Origin: Flavobacteriaceae bacterium
Lineage (GTDB): Bacteria > Bacteroidota > Bacteroidia > Flavobacteriales > Flavobacteriaceae
Assembly (NCBI GenBank): GCA_016649715.1
Contig: JAENXC010000006.1
Coordinates: forward strand, 90,233-154,232
Direction of reading: 5' to 3'
Length of the DNA stretch: 64,000 nucleotides
Made by a program: the position numbers and the translations under genes. How positions within the stretch are numbered: the stretch's first letter is position 1; each line of letters starts with the position of its first letter. This document shows, piece by piece, positions 10,451 to 18,843 of the stretch. The notes beneath the pieces were generated by a model, which saw nothing but the letters and a program-made list of their open reading frames with translations, did not search any database and was not told the DNA's origin.

Positions 10451-11200
10451 GATTTATTCACAATAGTGCTACTTGCCTGATCCAAACTCATAACCGTCAA
10501 ATCTGCAATATTCACGTGCGGCGGGCGCGTCACCGCGAACCAAATAATATCCGCAATATCTTCTGGTTTTAATGGCGTAAAACCTTGATATACTTTTTCG
10601 GCTCTATCACTATCTCCTTTAAAACGCACTTCGCTAAATTCGGTTTCTACCATCCCTGGATTTATGGCGCCTACTTTTATTCCTTTTCCGTTCAGGTCGA
10701 TCCGCATTCCTTGGTTTATGGCGTCCACGGCGTGTTTGCTGGCGCAGTAAACGTTGCCTTTTGGGTAAACTTCTTTTCCGGCGGTGCTTCCAATATTTAT
10801 AATATGTCCGCTTTTCCTTTCAATCATTTTTGGAATAATTGCTTTGCTCACATAAAGCAAACCCTTCACGTTAATATCCAACATGGCATCCCAATCGTCC
10901 GTGTTTCCTTCGTCAATGGTGTCCATTCCGTGAGCATTGCCAGCGTTATTTATTAAAATATCTATTTCAGAAAATTGCTTCGGAAGTGATTTCACGGCCA
11001 AAAAAACTTCCTCTTTGTTGCGAACATCAAAATTTAAAGTGTGAACTTCTGTCAATTCCGAAAGTTCTTTCGAAAGGTTTCAACCGTTCTTCCCTTCTTC
11101 CGCAGAGAATTAATTTCACTCCATTTTTGGCGAAAAGTTTCGCTGTTGCCATCCCAATTCCCGAAGTCGCTCCGGTTATAAATGCTATTTTGTTTTTCAT
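10447..11200 (-). pseudogene. SDR family oxidoreductase (YdfG-like), apparently frameshifted near 11070-11078
   Basis: N-terminal frame from 11200: MKNKIAFITGATSGIGMATAKLFAKNGVKLILCGRREERLK. It resumes in another frame as ..LSKELSELTEVHTLNFDVRNKEE. Together they make a full SDR. Confidence 0.8.
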
Positions 11201-11341
11201 TTCAAACTTTTTCTAAAATTACATTTCTAGAGGATTCTAGAAGGTTAAATTCCGTTAAATCAAAAGTTAATATTTGCTTACAGCTTTAAAACTCTAAATA
11301 TCAAACAATACGTTTGTAAAACTAATTCTAAACCCACAAAT

Positions 11342-12118
11342 ATGAGAACCCTATTAAAATTAAGTTTAATTGCATTATTATTTCTAGAATTTGCATCATG
11401 TAGCAGTGATGATTCTAATGATAATGAAGGAAAAGCAAAATTGGCAATAAGACTGACAGATGCCTCTGGCGATTATGAGGCCGTCTTTATTGATGTTGAA
11501 CAGGTAGTAATAAAATATAATAACGGCCACGACGATGTTGTACTAGGTATTAATGCTGGTATTTACGACCTTTTAAAGTTAACCGCAGGAGTAAATGTGC
11601 TATTATTTAATGATGAAGTTCCCGCTGGAAATATCAGCCAGATACGTTTAATTTTGGGTGAAGAAAACTCTATAGTTGTAGATGGACAGACTTTGCCACT
11701 TGCAACTCCGAGTTCACAACAATCTGGTTTAAAAATTCAGGTAAATGAAAACCTCGAGCCTGGGATTTTATATGAATTTATGCTAGATTTTGATGTTGAC
11801 AAATCCATTGTTTCACAAGGAAACGGAGAGTATAGCCTAAAACCAGTAATTAGAGCAATCACTGTTGCTGAAAGTGGTGCCATTTCTGGAAAAGTGCTTC
11901 CTATCGGGATGTTGACGATGGTTACTGCGGTTAATGGACCCCTTGAAATTTCTACTTATACAAATCTTCAAGGTGATTTTCTGCTTAGCGGAGTGCCAGA
12001 CGGAGTTTATACCGTAACATTCCAAGCAGATTTAGGTTTGGGAATCCCTCCATTGGTTGTTGATAATGTTACAGTAGTTCAAGGTGAAGTAACAAGTATG
12101 GGCGAAATTAATTTGTAG
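11342..12118 (+). CDS. DUF4382 domain lipoprotein with C-terminal carboxypeptidase-regulatory-like domain
   Basis: MRTLLKLSLIALLFLEFASCSSDDS; KAKLAIRLTDASGDYEAVFIDVEQVVIK. Confidence 0.85.
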   Translation: MRTLLKLSLIALLFLEFASCSSDDSNDNEGKAKLAIRLTDASGDYEAVFIDVEQVVIKYNNGHDDVVLGINAGIYDLLKLTAGVNVLLFNDEVPAGNISQIRLILGEENSIVVDGQTLPLATPSSQQSGLKIQVNENLEPGILYEFMLDFDVDKSIVSQGNGEYSLKPVIRAITVAESGAISGKVLPIGMLTMVTAVNGPLEISTYTNLQGDFLLSGVPDGVYTVTFQADLGLGIPPLVVDNVTVVQGEVTSMGEINL

Positions 12119-12146
12119 CCGTAAAAGTTCAAAATCATACATTTTT

Positions 12147-12180
12147 AAAAAGAGGAAAACTTAAAGTTTTCCTCTTTTTT
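12147..12180 (+). terminator. Rho-independent terminator
   Basis: aaaagaggaaaacttaaagttttcctctttttt. Confidence 0.8.
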
Positions 12181-12270
12181 AATTTAACCAATTGTTAACA
12201 GCCTTTTATTCAATAAATTTTCAATTTGCACCGTCTTTTTAAAAAGCATTAAATTGAATTTAAATACAGT

Positions 12271-13275
12271 ATGGAAAATACAGAAACTACCTTTGACATC
12301 GCTGCTTTAAACGAAAAAATTGAGAGGGAAAGTGCCTTTGTGGACGTCCTTTCAATGGAAATGAACAAAGTTATTATTGGCCAGAAACATATGGTGGAAA
12401 GGCTTATAATTGGGCTTTTGGGCCAAGGACACATTCTTTTGGAAGGTGTTCCGGGGCTTGCGAAAACCCTCGCCATCAACACGCTTTCAAAAGCGGTACA
12501 CGGATCTTTTAGCCGAATACAGTTTACGCCGGATTTGCTTCCAGCAGATGTTGTGGGAACGATGATCTATAATATGAAGCTGAACGATTTCAGCATTAAA
12601 AAAGGTCCGATCTTTGCCAACTTCGTGCTTGCAGATGAAATTAACCGTGCTCCCGCAAAAGTACAATCGGCCCTTTTGGAGGCGATGCAGGAAAAGCAAG
12701 TTACCATTGGCGACACTACTTTTAAGCTGGATAAGCCCTTTTTGGTAATGGCTACCCAAAACCCAATTGAGCAGGAAGGAACCTACCCATTGCCCGAAGC
12801 TCAGATTGACCGTTTTATGCTGAAAACGGTAATAAAATATCCGAAAGTTGCCGAGGAACAACTCATCATCCGTCAAAATCTTAAAGAAGAATACGAGCAG
12901 ATCAACCCAGTTGCCACTTTGGAGCAAATTAAAAGGGCGCAAGCCGCTGTTCGTGAAGTTTATATGGATGAAAAGATTGAAAAATACATTCTCGATATCA
13001 TCTTCGCCACACGAACTCCTGAGAATTTTGGTCTTTCCGATCTAAAACCGCTCATCAACTTTGGCGCTTCCCCGCGTGGAAGTATCAACCTTGCCATTGC
13101 CGCAAAATGCTACGCCTTTATCCGCCGTCGCGGTTATGTGGTTCCCGAAGATATTCGCGCCGTTGTGCACGACGTGCTTCGCCACAGAATAGGCATCACT
13201 TACGAAGCGGAAGCGGAAAACATTACTTCCGAAGAAATCATCAACAAAATTGTTAATGTAATTGAAGTACCGTAA
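12271..13275 (+). CDS. MoxR family AAA+ ATPase
   Basis: LLEGVPGLAKT Walker A, ADEINRAPAKVQSALLEAMQE Walker B, ATQNPIEQEGTYPLPEAQ. Confidence 0.96.
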   Translation: MENTETTFDIAALNEKIERESAFVDVLSMEMNKVIIGQKHMVERLIIGLLGQGHILLEGVPGLAKTLAINTLSKAVHGSFSRIQFTPDLLPADVVGTMIYNMKLNDFSIKKGPIFANFVLADEINRAPAKVQSALLEAMQEKQVTIGDTTFKLDKPFLVMATQNPIEQEGTYPLPEAQIDRFMLKTVIKYPKVAEEQLIIRQNLKEEYEQINPVATLEQIKRAQAAVREVYMDEKIEKYILDIIFATRTPENFGLSDLKPLINFGASPRGSINLAIAAKCYAFIRRRGYVVPEDIRAVVHDVLRHRIGITYEAEAENITSEEIINKIVNVIEVP

Positions 13276-13279
13276 AAAT

Positions 13280-13356
13280 AGTTTGCAGTACGCAGTATTC
13301 AGTACGCAGTTTTTGAAACTCTACTGACTACTGATTACTGATTACTGACTACTGAA
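13280..13356 (+). repeat. Imperfect inverted repeat of iterated CAGT/ACTG 7-nt words
   Basis: agtttgcagtacgcagtattcagtacgcagt...actgactactgattactgattactgactactga, ending 3-4 nt before the DUF58 ATG. Confidence 0.8.
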
Positions 13357-13359
13357 ACA

Positions 13360-14223
13360 ATGGATACTAAAGAACTTCTTAAGAAAGTACGAAAAATCGA
13401 GATCAAAACGCGACGCTTGAGCGATCACGTTTTTGGTGGCGAGTATCACAGTACTTTTAAAGGTCGCGGGATGACTTTTAGCGAAGTGCGCCAATACCAG
13501 TTCGGCGACGACGTTCGGAATATAGATTGGAACGTTACCGCCCGATATAGCGAACCTTTTATAAAAGTTTTTGAGGAAGAACGCGAACTTACCTTAATGC
13601 TGATGGTGGACATTAGCGGTTCTGAATTTTTTGGTACACAGGAACAATTCAAAAATGAAATCATTACTGAAATAGCCGCAACGCTTGCCTTTTCAGCAAT
13701 GCAGAACAATGACAAAACGGGATTGATTCTTTTTTCTGATGAAATTGAACTTTACATTCCGCCGAAAAAGGGAAAATCGCACGTGCTACGAATTATTCGT
13801 GAATTGCTGGAACACAAACCAAAAAGCAACAAAACCGACATTGCAAACGCACTGAAATTTTTGAGCAACGTTATGAAAAAGAAAGCCATCGTTTTTGTGC
13901 TTTCAGATTTTATTGCTGACGATTATCGAAATACATTAAAGATTGCCGCGCGAAAACACGATGTCACTGGAATTCGTATTTACGACAAAGCCGAAGAAAC
14001 CATTCCAAACCTCGGAATGGTGCAGATGCAGGACCAAGAAAGTGGCGAACTGCTTTTGGTTAACACAGGTTCTAAGAGTGTGCGCAATCAATATTATAGC
14101 TACCATCGCGAACGGGTGGACTACTTCACTGAATCTTTCACAAAAAGTGGCGCAGGCGCTTTGAGTTCTAGGGTTGACGAAAGTTATGTGAAAAAATTGT
14201 TGGGGTATTTTAAGAAACGTTAG
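13360..14223 (+). CDS. DUF58 domain protein (VWA-like), bat cluster
   Basis: HSTFKGRGMTFSEVRQYQFGDDVRNIDWNVTARY. Confidence 0.95.
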   Translation: MDTKELLKKVRKIEIKTRRLSDHVFGGEYHSTFKGRGMTFSEVRQYQFGDDVRNIDWNVTARYSEPFIKVFEEERELTLMLMVDISGSEFFGTQEQFKNEIITEIAATLAFSAMQNNDKTGLILFSDEIELYIPPKKGKSHVLRIIRELLEHKPKSNKTDIANALKFLSNVMKKKAIVFVLSDFIADDYRNTLKIAARKHDVTGIRIYDKAEETIPNLGMVQMQDQESGELLLVNTGSKSVRNQYYSYHRERVDYFTESFTKSGAGALSSRVDESYVKKLLGYFKKR

Positions 14224-14250
14224 TAGCCCCCTAACCCCTAAAGGGGGGAA
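14224..14250 (+). repeat. Short palindromic repeat (CCCCCTAACCCC/GGGG type)
   Basis: tagccccctaacccctaaaggggggaatt hairpin between DUF58 and the next gene. Confidence 0.6.
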
Positions 14251-14264
14251 TTGATGATGAAAAA

Positions 14265-15935
14265 ATGTTGAAAAAGAATAATATATTAATTGATTTTCCC
14301 GCAAGGTCTTCAAGACCTTGTAGGTCTTATTACGCTCTTTTTTCTCTTCTCTTTTTTCTCTTCTCTTTTTTCGCAAACGCCCAAGTAACCTCCACCATCG
14401 ATTCCACAAAAATCAAGATTGGCGAAGAAATCCTTTATATCATAAATGTAGATGCAGATTCTACTGACTTAGTGGTTTTTCCCGAAGAGCAGACTTTTGC
14501 GCCTTTAGAAATGATAGAATCCTATAAAACGGATACTACTTTTGAAGGTGCCAAATATCGCCTCATCAAAAAATACGGTCTAACGCAGTTTGACAGCGGC
14601 CACTACACCATTCCGCCGCAGCGCATTTTCATCAACAACAAACCGTTTTTGACTGATTCCATAAAGGTTGAAGTGAACGACGTGGTTGTGGACACGACCA
14701 AACAGAAAATGTTCGACATAAAACCTGCTGTGGAAGTGAAAGCGCCTCCTTTTGACTGGAAACAGCTTTTGTATTGGCTCATTCCAATTCTTTTGATAAT
14801 TGGAATCGCCTTTTATTTCTTCCGAAGAAAAAAACGAAAAGATGCTGCCGAAAAGCAATTGCCGCCTTATGAAGAAGCGATTGTTGCGTTGAAAAAACTG
14901 GACAACACCCAACTTTTGAAGGAAAACAAAAGCAAGGAATATTACAGTAATCTTACCGAAATTGTAAAGCGTTATTTGGACCGCGAAGTGGACGAAGCCG
15001 CTTTGGAAAGCACCAGCGACGAGCTCATCACCCGTTTGATGATGCACAAAGACGCAGGTAATTTCGATTTCGATTTGGAAACCATCCGCAAATTGGATTT
15101 AATTTTCAAACGTGCCGATTTGGTGAAATTCGCAAAAATGAACCAACAGGCCGGGCAAGCGGAAGTGGATAGAAAAACCATCGAGGAAATTATCAATGAA
15201 ACCCACGAAGCCGTTCCAGAACCCACGGAAGAAGAGCTTCTGGAAAATCAGGAATACCTTGAAAAACTTCAAAAAAAGCGAAAACGCAGAAAATGGATTT
15301 TGGGAATTTCTGGTGTGTTTGCGGCTATTATTTTGGCAGCAATTATTTTCGGAAGCATTACTGGTTTTGACAATTTAAAAGATAAAATCGTTGGAAACGA
15401 CCTCCGCGAACTCGCCGAAGGCCAATGGATAAAAAGTGAATATGGAAATCCGGCAGTTATTTTAGAAACTCCAAAAGTACTCGTGAGAGCCGAATCTTCC
15501 GTGACAAATGCCGAAAAAAGTACAGTTAGCGCAAAAGACTTTTTCACCTATGGTGCAATGAATTCGCCACTGTACATAATGGTTTCAACTACCCAGTTCA
15601 GCCAAAAACAGGACATTGCTCTGGAAACAGCCTTGGACGGGGTTTTGGACGATTTGGAACAAAGTGGCGCAAAAAATATGGTAGTGAAACGCGACGATTT
15701 TGAAACCAATAAGGGAATTAAAGGTTTGAAAGCGTATGGTGAATTCAACGTACAAGTTTCAGACAGCAAAGTGTTGAAGCAGAAAAGCACGTATGAACTG
15801 TTGCTTTTCGCACAGGAAAACGGATTGCAGGAAGTTTTGATAGTTTATCAAGACGACGGCAAATACGCCGAAGAAATTAAAAAACGAATGGAAGCTTCCA
15901 TAGAGCTTGAAATTTCAGAGAAAGATGGGCAATAA
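14265..15935 (+). CDS. BatD-like membrane protein preceding BatA
   Basis: Signal peptide, N-terminal beta domain (STKIKIGEEILYIINVD), two TM segments; position between DUF58 and batA. Confidence 0.75.
   Translation: MLKKNNILIDFPARSSRPCRSYYALFSLLFFLFSFFANAQVTSTIDSTKIKIGEEILYIINVDADSTDLVVFPEEQTFAPLEMIESYKTDTTFEGAKYRLIKKYGLTQFDSGHYTIPPQRIFINNKPFLTDSIKVEVNDVVVDTTKQKMFDIKPAVEVKAPPFDWKQLLYWLIPILLIIGIAFYFFRRKKRKDAAEKQLPPYEEAIVALKKLDNTQLLKENKSKEYYSNLTEIVKRYLDREVDEAALESTSDELITRLMMHKDAGNFDFDLETIRKLDLIFKRADLVKFAKMNQQAGQAEVDRKTIEEIINETHEAVPEPTEEELLENQEYLEKLQKKRKRRKWILGISGVFAAIILAAIIFGSITGFDNLKDKIVGNDLRELAEGQWIKSEYGNPAVILETPKVLVRAESSVTNAEKSTVSAKDFFTYGAMNSPLYIMVSTTQFSQKQDIALETALDGVLDDLEQSGAKNMVVKRDDFETNKGIKGLKAYGEFNVQVSDSKVLKQKSTYELLLFAQENGLQEVLIVYQDDGKYAEEIKKRMEASIELEISEKDGQ
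14301..14325 (+). repeat. 25-nt palindromic repeat, copy 1 (inside CDS)
   Basis: gcaaggtcttcaagaccttgtaggt; identical copy at 21983-22007. Confidence 0.9.
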
Positions 15936-16929
15936 TTTCGAATTTGTAAATCCACAGTTTTTCTGGTTGTTTCTCATACTTCCGGTGCTCGTGCTATGGT
16001 ATTTATGGAAACGGAAACAGCAAACCGCTTCCTTAAAAATTTCAAGTATTCAAGGTTTTAAATCTGGAAAAAACTGGTTGTCGCGTTTAAAGCCACTGCT
16101 TTTTGCACTTCGCCTTTTAGCGCTTTCCGCATTGATTATCGCAATGGCAAGGCCCAGAACCGTTGACGAATCCACAAAATCAAAAACCACCCGAGGGATT
16201 GATATTGTTATGGCGATGGACCTTTCAGCAAGTATGCTGGCGCGCGATTTAAAGCCAAACCGTTTGGAAGCCCTAAAAACCGTTGCCGCCCGATTTATAA
16301 ACAGTCGCCCAAATGATCGCATTGGCTTGGTAGAATATGCTGGAGAAAGTTACACCAGAACACCTTTAACGAGTGATAAAGCCATTGTGCTTTCATCGCT
16401 TAAAAGTATGGCCTATAACACAACCATTGAAGGAGGAACCGCCATCGGCTCAGGGCTTGCAACAGCCGTAAACCGTTTAAAGGAAAGTCGCGCAAAAAGC
16501 AAAGTGATTATTTTATTGACAGATGGGGTAAACAACACAGGATTCATTGACCCAAAAATAGCGAGTGAGCTTGCAGTGGAATTCGGCATTAAGGTTTACA
16601 CTATCGGCATTGGAAGTAACGGGATGGCAATGTCGCCAATTGGAATTCGGCCCGACGGCGGTTTTCAATACGGAAACGTGCAAGTGGAAATTGACGAAGC
16701 CCTGTTGAAGGAAATTGCGAAAAAGACTGGCGGCAAATATTTCCGCGCAACGAGCAATACAAAATTGGAGCAGATTTATGAAGAAATAAACAAGTTGGAA
16801 AAAACCGATATTGAAGAATTCAAATACACAAACTATGACGAAATGTATCGCCCATGGGCCCTTTTCGCACTGGTTTTGATAGCGTTTGAGTTTTTGTTGC
16901 GAACCACGATATTTAAAGGATTTATTTAA
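15925..16929 (+). CDS. batA: VWA domain protein BatA
   Basis: MGNNFEFVNPQFFWLF; RGIDIVMAMDLSASMLARDLKPNR MIDAS; two-TM architecture. Confidence 0.92.
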   Translation: MGNNFEFVNPQFFWLFLILPVLVLWYLWKRKQQTASLKISSIQGFKSGKNWLSRLKPLLFALRLLALSALIIAMARPRTVDESTKSKTTRGIDIVMAMDLSASMLARDLKPNRLEALKTVAARFINSRPNDRIGLVEYAGESYTRTPLTSDKAIVLSSLKSMAYNTTIEGGTAIGSGLATAVNRLKESRAKSKVIILLTDGVNNTGFIDPKIASELAVEFGIKVYTIGIGSNGMAMSPIGIRPDGGFQYGNVQVEIDEALLKEIAKKTGGKYFRATSNTKLEQIYEEINKLEKTDIEEFKYTNYDEMYRPWALFALVLIAFEFLLRTTIFKGFI

Positions 16930-16931
16930 AA

Positions 16932-17975
16932 ATGTATCAATTAGAACAACCCATATACTTCTACATCCTCTTCGCCATTCCGGTGATTGTGGTGCTGTTT
17001 CTATCGGTTTTGGTTTGGAAAAAAACGGTTCAAAAACGTTTTGTGGATAAGGAACTGCTCAAAAAGTTGAGTCCAAACCGTTCACTCTTCAAATCCATTT
17101 TAAAAATTTTTGTACTTTGTTTGGCCATTGCTTGTTTGGGTTTCGCCTTGGTAAACCCAAAAATCGGAACCAAAATAGAAAACGTAAAACGTGAAGGCGT
17201 GGACATTGTCTTTGCCTTGGACGTTTCAAAAAGCATGCTGGCGGAAGACATTGCGCCCAATCGTTTGGAAAAATCAAAACAACTCATCACCCAAATAATC
17301 AACAGTTTAGTAGGCGATAGAGTTGGAATCATTGGTTATGCGGGAAGCGCCTTTCCGCAGGTGCCAATAACCACCGATTTTTCCGCGGCAAAACTTTTCT
17401 TGAACGGAATGAACACTGATATGGTTTCTTCGCAGGGAACGGCGATTAACCAAGCGATGAAACTTGCCGAAACTTTTTATGACGATGAAGGGCAAACAAA
17501 CCGTGTACTTTTCATAGTTTCCGATGGCGAGGACCACGGAGGTAATATTGCTGAAATAGCCAGTGAAGCCGCCAAAAAAGGTATCCGTATTTTTACCATT
17601 GGCGTGGGAACCGTGGAGGGCGGACCCATCCCCATCAAGCAAAACGGAGTGCTTCAATATTATCTTCGCGACAAAAACAACGAACAGGTAATCACGCGAT
17701 TAAGTGAAGAAACTCTTAAAGAGATTGCGAAAACCACCAATGGTGCCTATCTTGACGGCTCAAATACCAAAGAAGTGGTGGATCAAGTGAAATCCATTTT
17801 GAACGGCATGGACAAAAAGGAATTTGAGTCGAAACAATTTACCGATTTTAAGGACCAGTTCCAGTGGTTTTTGGCTGGGGCATTATTTTTGTTGGTGTTG
17901 GACGTGTTCCTTTTGGAGCGAAAAACAGCTTGGCTAAGAAAGTTGAATTTGTTTAATGAAAAGGAAAAACAATAA
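16932..17975 (+). CDS. batB: VWA domain protein BatB
   Basis: EGVDIVFALDVSKSMLAEDIAPNRLEKSK; second VWA directly after batA. Confidence 0.92.
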   Translation: MYQLEQPIYFYILFAIPVIVVLFLSVLVWKKTVQKRFVDKELLKKLSPNRSLFKSILKIFVLCLAIACLGFALVNPKIGTKIENVKREGVDIVFALDVSKSMLAEDIAPNRLEKSKQLITQIINSLVGDRVGIIGYAGSAFPQVPITTDFSAAKLFLNGMNTDMVSSQGTAINQAMKLAETFYDDEGQTNRVLFIVSDGEDHGGNIAEIASEAAKKGIRIFTIGVGTVEGGPIPIKQNGVLQYYLRDKNNEQVITRLSEETLKEIAKTTNGAYLDGSNTKEVVDQVKSILNGMDKKEFESKQFTDFKDQFQWFLAGALFLLVLDVFLLERKTAWLRKLNLFNEKEKQ

Positions 17976-18840
17976 AATGATGATTGTGGACAAAGTGTTT
18001 TTTCAGAAAAAAGATATGCAGAGAATCGCGATGGTTCTTTGCGCGATCGCTTTTTCATTTAATTCATTTGCCCAACAATCAAAAGAGCAAAGGAAAGAAT
18101 TGAAAGCCGCACAAAATTATTTGAGTGAAGCCCAACAATCACTTCAGAAAAAGGAATTTCCTTCCGCGGAAGCAGATTACCGGAAAGCCATTTCTCTAAA
18201 CCCAAAAAGCGAAACCGCTAAATACAATCTCGGAACCGCTTACTACGGAAAAGAAAAAAACGCCGAGGCGATGCTCCGTTTCAAACAAGCTGCCCAAACC
18301 GCAACTGATAAAGCTGAAAAACACAAAGCGTTTCATAATTTAGGAAATACTTTTATGAACGAAAAAAAATATACCGAAGCGGTTGAGGCATACAAAAATG
18401 CCCTTCGGAACAACCCGAATGACGATGAAACCCGCTATAATTTAGCTTTGGCAAAAGATATGTTGGAGAAAAATCCACCGGCTCCGCAGGATAAGGACGA
18501 CAAAAACAAAGACCAAGACAAGAAAGATCAGGATAAAAAAGATCAACAAGATAAACAGGACAAAAAAGACCAAGGCGACGAGAAGGATAATAAAGACAAA
18601 GGCGACCAAAAAGAGGACAAAAAAGAAGGCGATAAAGATAAGGACCAAGGCAAGCCCGACAAACCAAAAGACAAAGAAGGAGACAAGCCACAACAGCAAC
18701 AACCCGTCCCCGGCCAACTTTCACCACAACAAGTGAAAAGTCTTTTGGAAGCCATGAATAACGAAGAGAAAAAAACACAGGATAAGATAAATGCCGAAAA
18801 GCAAAAAGGTGAAAAAGTGAAATCGGATAAAGACTGGTAG
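17956..18840 (+). CDS. batC: TPR protein BatC with low-complexity D/K/Q tail
   Basis: TPR units (AKYNLGTAYYGKEKNAEAMLRFKQA) then (KDQDKKDQ)n; VPGQLSPQQVKSLLEAMNNEE. Start may be the internal M at 18016. Confidence 0.88.
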   Translation: MKRKNNKMMIVDKVFFQKKDMQRIAMVLCAIAFSFNSFAQQSKEQRKELKAAQNYLSEAQQSLQKKEFPSAEADYRKAISLNPKSETAKYNLGTAYYGKEKNAEAMLRFKQAAQTATDKAEKHKAFHNLGNTFMNEKKYTEAVEAYKNALRNNPNDDETRYNLALAKDMLEKNPPAPQDKDDKNKDQDKKDQDKKDQQDKQDKKDQGDEKDNKDKGDQKEDKKEGDKDKDQGKPDKPKDKEGDKPQQQQPVPGQLSPQQVKSLLEAMNNEEKKTQDKINAEKQKGEKVKSDKDW

Positions 18841-18843
18841 ATT

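Noticed and set aside
18353-18778. Minus-strand ORFs rich in F/V/L opposite batC
   Set aside because: Antisense of the D/K/Q repeat; hydrophobic composition is an artefact of complementing AAA/GAC codons.
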